This document shows positions 25,256-32,344 of a DNA stretch of 64,000 bases, one piece after another. The translations under genes were made by a program, and so were the position numbers. The stretch covers positions 1,054,001 to 1,118,000 of the forward strand of contig CAWBYP010000002.1 of the NCBI GenBank assembly GCA_963793005.1, written 5' to 3'. How positions within the stretch are numbered: the first letter of the stretch is position 1; each line of letters begins with the position of its first letter. Below the pieces are notes generated by a model. It searched no databases. It had not been told where the DNA came from and was given only the letters and a program-made list of their open reading frames with translations. This DNA is from RPQJ01 sp963793005 (GTDB lineage: Bacteria; Pseudomonadota; Gammaproteobacteria; Steroidobacterales; Steroidobacteraceae).

Positions 25256-28139
25256 GGACGTCATACGCATTCGCGGTGCGCGCACCCACAACCTCCAGGG
25301 CATCGACATCGACCTGCCCCGCGACCGGCTGATCGTTATCACCGGGCTATCGGGCTCCGGCAAGTCCTCGCTCGCATTCGACACGATCTACGCGGAAGGC
25401 CAGCGGCGCTACGTAGAGTCGCTTTCGGCCTACGCGAGACAGTTCCTGTCGGTCATGGAGAAACCCGACGTCGACCACATCGAGGGGCTCTCGCCCGCAA
25501 TTGCGATCGAGCAGAAGGCGGCGTCACACAATCCGCGCTCCACGGTCGGGACGGTCACCGAGGTGTACGACTACCTGCGGGTGCTGTTCGCCCGGGCCGG
25601 TGTGCCGCGCTGCCCGGAGCACGGGCAGGACCTTGCCGCGCAGACCGTGAGCCAGATGGTCGACCAGGTTCTCGCGCTGCCGGAGGGCACCGCGGTGCTG
25701 CTGCTGGCGCCGGTGGTGCAGGACCGCAAGGGTGAGCACGCCGACGCGCTCGAGCACCTGCGCGGCCAGGGGTTCGTGCGCGCCTTCGTGGACGGAAGCC
25801 TGGTGGAGCTCGATGCCGCGCCTGCACTCGATGCCCGGCGACGGCACTCGATCGACGCTGTCGTCGATCGCCTGCGCGTACGCCCGGACGCCGGCCAGCG
25901 CCTGGCGGAGTCCTTCGAAACGGCGCTGTCGCTGTCACAGGGCGTCGCCAGGCTCGCGTTCCAGGACGAGCGGCAAAGGGAGCCTGTGGTGTTCTCAAAC
26001 CGCTACGCGTGTACTGCGTGCGGCTACAGCCTCGCGGAACTCGAGCCCCGGATGTTCTCGTTCAACAACCCGAGCGGCGCCTGCGGCACCTGCGGGGGCC
26101 TGGGCGTTCAGGAGTTCTTCGATCCTGCGCGCGTGGTGGTGAATCCCGCGCTGTCGCTCGCCGGAGGCGCGGTGCGCGGCTGGGACCGGCGCAATGCCTA
26201 CTACTTCCAGCTGATCCAGTCGCTGGCACGCCATTACCGGTTCGACATCGAGAAACCGTGGAACGACCTGCCGGAGGCGGTCAGGCACGTGCTGCTGTGG
26301 GGCAGCGGGGAGGAGCGCGTCGAGTTCCGCTATTTCGATGCGCGCGGCGGCAGCTCGCGCCGCAGTCACGCCTGGGAGGGCATGCTGCCCAATCTCGAGC
26401 GGCGCTACCGCGAGACCGAGTCGGCCACGGTCCGCGAGGAACTGGCGAAATACCGTGGCACGCGCGCCTGCGTGGACTGCGGGGGCAGCCGACTCAGCCT
26501 CGCGGCGCGCAACGTGTTCGTCGCCGGCCGCACGCTGCCGGAACTGGCGGCGCTGCCGATCGCCGACTCGCGCCGCTTCTTTGCGCAACTCAAGCTCGAG
26601 GGCTGGCGCGGCGAGATCGCAAGCCGGCTGGTGCGAGAGGTGTCGGACCGCCTCACGTTCCTCGCCGACGTCGGGCTCGATTATCTCTCGCTGGACCGCG
26701 GCGCACAGACCCTGTCGGGCGGCGAGGCGCAACGTATTCGTCTCGCGAGCCAGATCGGGTCGGGGCTGGTAGGCGTCATGTACATCCTCGACGAACCGTC
26801 GATCGGACTGCACCAGCGCGACAACCAGCGGCTGCTGGACACGCTGACCCGGCTGCGCGACCTCGGCAACACGGTACTGGTCGTCGAGCACGACGAGGAA
26901 GCGATCAGGCAGGCCGACCACGTCGTCGACCTGGGGCCCGGCGCGGGCGTCCACGGCGGGCACATCGTCGCGCAGGGGACTCCGGCACAGGTCGAGTCCT
27001 GCGAGGAGTCGCTGACCGGCCAGTACCTGAGCGGACGACGCCGTATCGCCGTGCCCGCCATCCGCACGCCGCCGCAGCCGGGCCGTGCGCTGCGCATCGT
27101 CGAGGCGAGCGGCAACAACCTGCGCGCCGTGACGGTCGACGTGCCACTCGGGCTGATGACCTGCGTGACGGGCGTCTCCGGATCCGGCAAGTCCACGCTG
27201 GTGGTGGACACGCTGTACCGGCAGGTGGCCGCAGGCCTGCAGGACGGAGGCGACGGCTGCCCCGCGATCGAGGGAATCGAACAGGTCGACCGCGTGATCG
27301 ACATCGACCAGAGCCCGATCGGCCGCACGCCACGCTCGAATCCGGCGACCTACACCGGGCTGTTCGGGCCGATCCGCGAGCTGTTCGCCGAGGTGCCCGA
27401 GGCCCGCGCGCGCGGCTACGACCCGGGCCGCTTCAGCTTCAACGTCCGCGGCGGCCGCTGCGAGGCCTGCGAGGGCGACGGCGTGATCAAGGTCGAGATG
27501 CACTTCCTGCCGGACGCCTACGTCACCTGCGACGCATGCCGCGGCATGCGCTACAACCGCGAGACCCTCGAGATCCGCTACAAGGGCCGCAACATCAGCG
27601 AAGTGCTGGACATGACAGTCGAGGATGCGGCGCAGTTCTTCCGCAACATCCCCGCGCTGCAGTCGCGCCTGAACACGCTGCTCGAGACGGGACTGTCGTA
27701 CATACGCCTCGGGCAGAATGCCACCACCCTCTCCGGTGGCGAAGCGCAGCGCGTCAAACTCTCGCGTGAACTCGCCAAGCGGGCGACGGGACGCACACTC
27801 TATATCCTCGACGAGCCGACCACGGGACTGCACTTTCGCGACATCGAGCAGTTGCTCGGTGTCCTGCACCGGCTGCGCGACGAGGGCAACACGATCGTCG
27901 TGATCGAACACAACCTCGACGTGATCAAGACCGCCGACTGGGTGATCGACCTCGGGCCGGAGGGCGGTGACGGCGGCGGGCGACTGGTGGCGACCGGGAC
28001 GCCGGAGGAAGTGGCCCAGGTCGCTGCCTCGCACACCGGGCGCTACCTCGCGCGGATGCTCGACGGTGATAAAGTCGCGAAGAACAGGGGCCGACGGGCC
28101 GGGCCGAGGGCCCGGCGCGGCTCAGCCAGTAGTGGTTGA
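25254..28139 (+). CDS. uvrA: excinuclease ABC subunit A
   Basis: UvrA is the damage-sensing ATPase of nucleotide excision repair. From ATG 25254 (MDVIRIRGARTHNLQGIDID) the protein is 961 residues. The first Walker A is GLSGSGKS at residues 31-38 and the second GVSGSGKS; both ABC signatures are present (LSGGEAQRIRLA and LSGGEAQRVKLS). The zinc modules are CTACGYSLAELEPRMFSFNN with GACGTCGG, and CEACEGDG with TCDACRGMRYN. No Shine-Dalgarno is obvious before the ATG. The 3' end overlaps the convergent GNAT gene by 18 bases. Confidence 0.98.
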   Translation: MDVIRIRGARTHNLQGIDIDLPRDRLIVITGLSGSGKSSLAFDTIYAEGQRRYVESLSAYARQFLSVMEKPDVDHIEGLSPAIAIEQKAASHNPRSTVGTVTEVYDYLRVLFARAGVPRCPEHGQDLAAQTVSQMVDQVLALPEGTAVLLLAPVVQDRKGEHADALEHLRGQGFVRAFVDGSLVELDAAPALDARRRHSIDAVVDRLRVRPDAGQRLAESFETALSLSQGVARLAFQDERQREPVVFSNRYACTACGYSLAELEPRMFSFNNPSGACGTCGGLGVQEFFDPARVVVNPALSLAGGAVRGWDRRNAYYFQLIQSLARHYRFDIEKPWNDLPEAVRHVLLWGSGEERVEFRYFDARGGSSRRSHAWEGMLPNLERRYRETESATVREELAKYRGTRACVDCGGSRLSLAARNVFVAGRTLPELAALPIADSRRFFAQLKLEGWRGEIASRLVREVSDRLTFLADVGLDYLSLDRGAQTLSGGEAQRIRLASQIGSGLVGVMYILDEPSIGLHQRDNQRLLDTLTRLRDLGNTVLVVEHDEEAIRQADHVVDLGPGAGVHGGHIVAQGTPAQVESCEESLTGQYLSGRRRIAVPAIRTPPQPGRALRIVEASGNNLRAVTVDVPLGLMTCVTGVSGSGKSTLVVDTLYRQVAAGLQDGGDGCPAIEGIEQVDRVIDIDQSPIGRTPRSNPATYTGLFGPIRELFAEVPEARARGYDPGRFSFNVRGGRCEACEGDGVIKVEMHFLPDAYVTCDACRGMRYNRETLEIRYKGRNISEVLDMTVEDAAQFFRNIPALQSRLNTLLETGLSYIRLGQNATTLSGGEAQRVKLSRELAKRATGRTLYILDEPTTGLHFRDIEQLLGVLHRLRDEGNTIVVIEHNLDVIKTADWVIDLGPEGGDGGGRLVATGTPEEVAQVAASHTGRYLARMLDGDKVAKNRGRRAGPRARRGSASSG

Positions 28140-28643
28140 CGGACGAGCTGTCGTGCGGAAGCGGTGCAGGACCTCGCCCGCATCGCGAGTCTCCGTGTAG
28201 TGCCCGGCAGTCTGCCGCGAAATCACGCGGCGCCAGAATGACAGCGCCGGCCGGTTGTAGGAATCCTCGACGATTTCCCACTCGCCTGAGAACCTGCTGA
28301 AGAGCAGCTCGGCAGCGCCAGCCCCGACACCGCGACGTCGCGCCGGCTCGACCACGAAGAATTCAGCCATGCGGTAGTCGACACCACGCTGCGGAAACGA
28401 TGGAACGCGCGTGACGAGCGCGAATCCCGAACGGGTTTCGCCCTGCAGGATTACGAACGGAATCGAAGAGTTGTCGCCGAACCAGCCCGCGAGGAACTCG
28501 CCCTCGCGCTCGTCCCATTCGCCCAGCGCGGGGAAAAGGCCGCTCTTGCTCGCGGAGAGCTCGGACAGATATGAACGATAGACCGCGCGTATCCACTCGC
28601 GGTCGGCTGGCGTGTCGCGCGCGTCTCGAAGTGTGACGGGCAC
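28122..28643 (-). CDS. GNAT-family N-acetyltransferase
   Basis: A 173-residue GCN5-related acetyltransferase. The acetyl-CoA binding motif A is recognisable as AEFFVVEPARRRGVGAGAAELLF (core RRRGVGAGAAELL). It is followed by the motif B-like strand WEIVEDSYNRPALSFWRRVI. The N-terminus resembles YjgM/YkwB-like members, but the acceptor substrate cannot be inferred. The gene is convergent with and overlaps the end of uvrA by 18 bases. Confidence 0.85.
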   Translation of the reverse strand: MPVTLRDARDTPADREWIRAVYRSYLSELSASKSGLFPALGEWDEREGEFLAGWFGDNSSIPFVILQGETRSGFALVTRVPSFPQRGVDYRMAEFFVVEPARRRGVGAGAAELLFSRFSGEWEIVEDSYNRPALSFWRRVISRQTAGHYTETRDAGEVLHRFRTTARPSTTTG

Positions 28644-28715
28644 TGTTCTCGGGCCAGCCGATGGCTGGCGGTTACCGGGCGCAGGCGCCGGGGCCGGATT
28701 TCGTGATACGGGGCC

Positions 28716-28741
28716 GGGCGGGCCCCGGCCGGGACCCGCCC
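28716..28741 (-). terminator. hairpin downstream of Ala-rich lipoprotein 1
   Basis: GGGCGGG and CCCGCCC arms flank a GC-rich, self-complementary loop. There is no T-tract after it on the minus strand, so termination efficiency is doubtful. The same arms and the neighbouring CAGCTTGCGCTGAG sequence occur after lipoprotein 2. Confidence 0.5.
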
Positions 28742-28770
28742 TCCCCGATCAGCTTGCGCTGAGTTGCAGC

Positions 28771-29097
28771 TTACTGCTTGGCAGCGTCGCCAGCAGCGGC
28801 GGCGGCGTCGGCAGCGGCGTCAACCGAGTCGCCAGCGGCAACGGCCGCGTCAGCGGCTGCATCGGTGGCAACGGCAGCGGCGTCGGCGGCGTCGGTCATG
28901 TCGCCAGCGGCGGCGTCGGCCATGGCGGCATCGGCAGCGTCGCCAGCAGCGGCGGCGGCGTCGGTCGCGGCAACGGCAGCGTCAGTCGCAGCCTCGCTGG
29001 CAACGGCGGCGGCGTCGGCAGCGGCCTCTTCCTTCTTCGCGCAACCGGCGAGAACCAGGGCAGCAAGGGCGGCGGCAAGGGCGATCTTGGAGTTCAT
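28771..29097 (-). CDS. small Ala-rich lipoprotein 1 (tandem paralogue)
   Basis: A 108-residue lipoprotein precursor. The signal peptide MNSKIALAAALAALVLAGC ends in a clear lipobox, so lipidated Cys19 is the mature N-terminus, followed by AKKEE. The remaining ~85 residues are almost only Ala, Asp, Val, Thr, Gly and Glu, with acidic residues often 11 apart (DAAAVASEAAT, DAAVAATDAAA and so on). This predicts one long amphipathic helix. No family function is recognised. The Shine-Dalgarno GAGGAA is well placed before ATG 29097; the longer open frame upstream is ignored. After the lipobox, Lys/Glu at positions 2-5 rather than Asp at +2 favour outer-membrane sorting. It is paralogous to lipoprotein 2. 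Confidence 0.8.
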   Translation of the reverse strand: MNSKIALAAALAALVLAGCAKKEEAAADAAAVASEAATDAAVAATDAAAAAGDAADAAMADAAAGDMTDAADAAAVATDAAADAAVAAGDSVDAAADAAAAAGDAAKQ

Positions 29098-29272
29098 GTG
29101 TAATTCCTCGTGTGGGTGTGCTGGTACAAATGGATAAAGTCCGGCAATCGAGCGCCGGCCGACTGATCGTCCGCGCCTTCGACGACTGCTTGTCACTGAT
29201 TCTAGGACCGGGGGGCCGCAGGCGGGCCGGCCAAACCGTCTCCGAATGGCGACAGTCCTCGACTCGTCCGGC

Positions 29273-29309
29273 AAAAAAACAGGGCGGGCCCCAACCGGGA
29301 CCCGCCCTG
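29273..29309 (-). terminator. intrinsic terminator of Ala-rich lipoprotein 2
   Basis: On the minus strand a GC-rich hairpin (GGCGGGTCCC ... GGGCCCGCC, arms 29282-29288 and 29301-29307) is followed at once by seven T residues. It is a textbook rho-independent terminator for lipoprotein 2. It lies within the upstream region of lipoprotein 1, so the two genes are probably transcribed separately. Confidence 0.85.
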
Positions 29310-29336
29310 CCATGTCAGCTTGCGCTGAGCGACCGA

Positions 29337-29672
29337 TTACTGCTTGGTCGCGTCCTGCACGGCCGCACCGGCGTCGGCAGCAGCGTCGCCAGCGGCGGCG
29401 GCCGCGTCACCAACGGCAGCGGCGGCGTCGCCAGCGGCGTCAGCAGTGGCGTCGGTGGCCGTGTCGGCAGCGCCGACAACGGCTTCGCCGGCAGCTTCCG
29501 TGGCAACGGCAGCGGCGTCTACGGCAGCGCCAGCGGCCTCAGCAGCAGCGTCCGCAGCCTCGCCAGCCTGGACGGCGGCGTCCTGGGCGGCTTCCTTCAT
29601 TTCTTCCTTCTTGGCGCAGCCGGCCAGGGCCAGGGTGGCGAGGGCGGCGGCCAGGATGATCTTGGAGTTCAT
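29337..29672 (-). CDS. small Ala-rich lipoprotein 2 (tandem paralogue)
   Basis: A 111-residue lipoprotein precursor whose signal peptide MNSKIILAAALATLALAGC and following AKKEE are nearly identical to lipoprotein 1. The mature part is Ala-dominated. It can be laid out in seven successive 11-residue units (first unit DAAVQAGEAAD), with an acidic residue at the last position of six of the seven, and it ends in QDATKQ (AAKQ in paralogue 1). A long helix tethered to the outer membrane is the likely form. Function unknown; an Lpp-like or LEA/apolipoprotein-like surface role is speculation. It has its own promoter about 100 bases upstream and its own terminator. Confidence 0.82.
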   Translation of the reverse strand: MNSKIILAAALATLALAGCAKKEEMKEAAQDAAVQAGEAADAAAEAAGAAVDAAAVATEAAGEAVVGAADTATDATADAAGDAAAAVGDAAAAAGDAAADAGAAVQDATKQ

Positions 29673-29772
29673 GTGCAAATCCCCGTTTGGGCTTGATGAT
29701 GGTATGGAAATCGACTCTGCAACCAGCCGGGATCCGGCCATGAGCCGGTGCAGCGAAGATTGCACAAGCATA

Positions 29773-29800
29773 ATTGTAGGGTCCTCGAGTAGTCGGTGAA
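29773..29800 (-). promoter_or_regulatory. sigma70-type promoter for Ala-rich lipoprotein 2
   Basis: On the minus strand, TTCACC (29800-29795) and TACAAT (29778-29773) are 16 bases apart. This would leave a 5' leader of about 95 bases. Just upstream, at about 29811-29828, is the inverted repeat TGTCGCCAGATGGCGACA, a possible operator. A half copy, TGGCGACA, lies at 29247-29254 ahead of lipoprotein 1. Confidence 0.5.
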
Positions 29801-29881
29801 GCGCAGAGACTGTCGCCAGATGGCGACAAACCGGCGTCTTGGGCAAGATGTCGGTTCGGACTCACCAGGGAACCAACGGTA

Positions 29882-31207
29882 ATGCACATGGATATCGACG
29901 GACTGTTTCCCGCGCACCTGTCCGAGCTTCGTCGCCGCATGGACCGGGCGCTGGCCACGCACGGATTCGACGGCGTCGCCATCTTCTCGGGCGCCGCCGG
30001 CTACTCGTTCCTGGACGACCGCAGCTACCCGTTCCGGGTGAACCCGCATTTCGCGCAGTGGGTCCCGCTGACCGACCTGCAGCGGAGCTTCGTCGGCTAC
30101 ACGCCGGGAGCGGCGCCGCTGCTGTGCTTTCACCAGCCGGCCGACTACTGGCACCGGCCGCCATCGTTGCCGAGCGGTGCCTGGCTCAGTCACTTCCGTC
30201 TCGAGGTCCTGCGCGACCCGGGGCAGGCCCGTGCCCTGCTCGGCCTTGCAGGCCGACGCATCGCATTCGTCGGGGAATGGCAGGACGCGTTCGAGGACTG
30301 GGGCTTCGCTGCGATCAACCCCGCACCGCTGCTGCACCAGTTGCATTACGACCGGGCTGTGAAGACAGCGTACGAGCTCGAATGCATGCGCCGGGCGTCC
30401 GACATGGCCGTTCGCGGGCACGTGGCCGCACGCGAAGCCTTCGCAGCCGGAGCATCCGAGTTCGAGACTCACCTGGCCTACTGCGCGGCCGTGGGGCAGC
30501 GCGACGAGGAACTGCCCTACGGCAACATCATCGCGTTCAACGAGGCCGCTGCCGTGCTGCATTACCAGCACCTGGACCGGGATTCCGGCGGGCCGCGGCG
30601 GTCATTCCTGATCGACGCCGGTGCACAGTTCCGCGGTTATGCCGCCGACATCACCCGTACCTATGCCGCTGCAGACGGCGAGTTCGCGACGCTCGTGGGC
30701 GGCATGGACGCGCTGCAGCGCTCGCTGTGCGCAGCGGTCAGGAGCGACGTCGACTACCGCGACATCCACCTGCTCGCCCATCGCGAGATCGCCGCGCTGC
30801 TGCGCGATGCCGGCGTGATTGGATGCGGGCCCGAGGAGGCACTGGAATCGGGGCTGTCATCGGTGTTTTTCCCGCATGGCATCGGCCACCTGCTGGGGCT
30901 GCAGGTGCACGACGTTGCCGGCCTGGCCCGCGACCCGTCCGGGGGAGAGATCCCGCGGCCGGAGGGTCATCCGTTCCTGCGACTTACCCGCAGGCTCGAG
31001 CCCGGGTTTGTCGTCACGATAGAACCGGGCCTGTACTTCATCGACCTGCTGCTCGATGCGGCCCGGAGCGCGGGCCACGGCGGCAGGATCAACTGGGACG
31101 CGGTGGAGCGCCTGCGCCCGTACGGAGGCATCAGGATCGAGGACGACGTCGTCTGCACTCCAGGCGAGCCGGAGAACCTCACCCGCGACGCCTTCGACAG
31201 GCGCTAG
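29882..31207 (+). CDS. pepQ: Xaa-Pro dipeptidase (PepQ)
   Basis: A 441-residue pita-bread metallopeptidase (family M24B) that cleaves Xaa-Pro dipeptides; PepQ-type enzymes also hydrolyse some organophosphates. The five metal ligands are recognisable: two Asp in FLIDAGAQFRGYAADITRTY, His in HGIGHLLGLQVHD, Glu in VTIEPGLYF and Glu in GGIRIEDDV. The N-terminal domain fits PepQ (GYSFLDDRSYPFRVNPHFAQW). Start ATG 29882 or the next in-frame ATG two codons later; a weak AGGGAA precedes it. It is transcribed away from lipoprotein 2 and converges on mscL across a perfect palindrome. Confidence 0.95.
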   Translation: MHMDIDGLFPAHLSELRRRMDRALATHGFDGVAIFSGAAGYSFLDDRSYPFRVNPHFAQWVPLTDLQRSFVGYTPGAAPLLCFHQPADYWHRPPSLPSGAWLSHFRLEVLRDPGQARALLGLAGRRIAFVGEWQDAFEDWGFAAINPAPLLHQLHYDRAVKTAYELECMRRASDMAVRGHVAAREAFAAGASEFETHLAYCAAVGQRDEELPYGNIIAFNEAAAVLHYQHLDRDSGGPRRSFLIDAGAQFRGYAADITRTYAAADGEFATLVGGMDALQRSLCAAVRSDVDYRDIHLLAHREIAALLRDAGVIGCGPEEALESGLSSVFFPHGIGHLLGLQVHDVAGLARDPSGGEIPRPEGHPFLRLTRRLEPGFVVTIEPGLYFIDLLLDAARSAGHGGRINWDAVERLRPYGGIRIEDDVVCTPGEPENLTRDAFDRR

Positions 31208-31240
31208 GGGACATTCCCCTTTTCCGAGGGGAATGTCCCC
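31207..31240. terminator. 14-base perfect inverted repeat between pepQ and mscL
   Basis: The arms GGGGACATTCCCCT and AGGGGAATGTCCCC pair perfectly around a six-base loop and begin at the last base of the pepQ stop codon. Sitting between convergent genes, it could act as a bidirectional terminator, but neither side has a T-tract. Each arm is itself nearly palindromic, like REP-type elements. Confidence 0.55.
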
Positions 31241-31246
31241 TGCCCG

Positions 31247-31636
31247 CTACTTCTTCAGCAGGTCGCGGATCTCGGTCAGCAGCGCGACGTCCGCCGGCGT
31301 GGCCGGTGCCGCGGCGGGCGGCGGAGGCGTCTTCAGCTTGTTGATGGCCTTGATCGCCATGAAGATCGCGGCCGCGATGATCAGGAAGTCGAATGCCGAC
31401 TGCAGGAACGCGCCGTAGTTGAGCAGCAGCGGCTCACCGTCGGGGCTGGTGCCAATCGTGGCTGCCAGCGTGCTGAAGTCGACGCCGCCGACGAGCGTGC
31501 CGAGCAGTGGCATGACCACGTCCCCGACGAACGACGAAACCACCTTGCCGAAGGCGCCGCCGATCACGACGCCGACCGCCATGTCGATCACGTTGCCCTT
31601 GACGGCAAATTCCTTGAATTCCTGGATCATGCCCAT
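31247..31636 (-). CDS. mscL: large-conductance mechanosensitive channel
   Basis: MscL is the pentameric tension-gated channel that releases solutes on hypo-osmotic shock. From ATG 31636 the protein is 129 residues and aligns with E. coli from the first residue (MGMIQEFKEFAVKGNVIDMA). The first helix has the gate sequence VGVVIGGAFGKVVSSFV, the second FDFLIIAAAIFMAIKAINKL. The C-terminal bundle TEIRDLLKK is intact after a Pro/Ala-rich linker. The frame continues upstream to 31684 but without homology. Confidence 0.97.
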   Translation of the reverse strand: MGMIQEFKEFAVKGNVIDMAVGVVIGGAFGKVVSSFVGDVVMPLLGTLVGGVDFSTLAATIGTSPDGEPLLLNYGAFLQSAFDFLIIAAAIFMAIKAINKLKTPPPPAAAPATPADVALLTEIRDLLKK

Positions 31637-31714
31637 GCGCCTGCCCCTCCATCTCGAATCGGCTACGACCGTGCCAACGCGCACGGACCTCGGCGGACGA
31701 TAGTCGTCCGGCTG

Positions 31715-31746
31715 AAAAAAAGAAGCCGGGGATCACCCGGCTTCTC
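31715..31746 (-). terminator. intrinsic terminator of the alpha operon (after rplQ)
   Basis: Minus-strand hairpin GAAGCCGGG / CCCGGCTTC (31744-31736 and 31730-31722) with a five-base loop and seven T residues directly after. It closes the 32-kb ribosomal/transcription block. Confidence 0.93.
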
Positions 31747-31768
31747 GTTGCAGTCCCGGCCCGGTATT

Positions 31769-32281
31769 TCAGGCGGCTGCGGTCTTCTTCTTGCGCGGCG
31801 CGCGGGGCTTTTTCTCGCCCGCCTCGGCGGCAGCGGCCTCGCTTTCCGGCGCCGCGACCTTGGCCTTGCGTGCGCGGGGCTTCTTGGCCTTCGCGTCGAC
31901 GTCCTTGGCCTCTTCCGCGGACGCGGCCTGGTCGACCAGCGCCATCAGCGCCATGTCGGCGTTGTCGCCGGCCCGATTGGCCATGTGCAGGATACGAGTG
32001 TAACCGCCCGGGCGCGTCTTGAAACGCGGACCCAGCTCGTCGAACAACTTGGTCACGATCTCGGCGTCGCGCAGGCGGGAAAACGCACGGCGACGATTCG
32101 CCTGGCTGTCCGTCTTGCCGAGCGTGATCAACGGCTCTACGTAGCGACGCAGTTCCTTGGCCTTCGGCACCGTGGTGCGGATGGTCTCGTGACGCAGCAG
32201 CGAAGCCGCCATGTTGCGCAGCATCGCCCAGCGATGCGGCGAATTGCGGCTCAGCTGCCGCCCGGTCAATCCGTGTCTCAT
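31769..32281 (-). CDS. rplQ: 50S ribosomal protein L17 with basic C-terminal extension
   Basis: L17 lines the outside of the peptide exit tunnel. The first ~125 residues match the family (MRHGLTGRQLSRNSPHRWAM, LRNMAASLLRHETIRTTVPK, GYTRILHMANRAGDNADMA). A further ~45 residues rich in Lys, Ala, Pro and Arg (KAKKPRARKAKVAAP ... EKKPRAPRKKKTAAA) bring it to 170, longer than E. coli's 127. It is the last gene of the alpha operon and is followed by an intrinsic terminator. Confidence 0.97.
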   Translation of the reverse strand: MRHGLTGRQLSRNSPHRWAMLRNMAASLLRHETIRTTVPKAKELRRYVEPLITLGKTDSQANRRRAFSRLRDAEIVTKLFDELGPRFKTRPGGYTRILHMANRAGDNADMALMALVDQAASAEEAKDVDAKAKKPRARKAKVAAPESEAAAAEAGEKKPRAPRKKKTAAA

Positions 32282-32344
32282 CTCTTGTTCCGCCTCGACC
32301 AGGGGTCGGTATTCACTGCCCCTGGCTAATGGTCATTGGTCACT

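Noticed and set aside
25995..28034. 679-codon minus-strand frame opposite uvrA
   Set aside because: Antisense shadow of uvrA, which has both ABC modules and zinc motifs.
28778..29137. Repeat-like GCGGCGTCGGCAGC blocks at 28780-29040 and 29360-29590, first considered as a tandem repeat or CRISPR-like array
   Set aside because: They are the Ala/Asp codons of the two lipoprotein genes; no constant repeat with spacers exists. Ala-rich plus-strand frames there are shadows.
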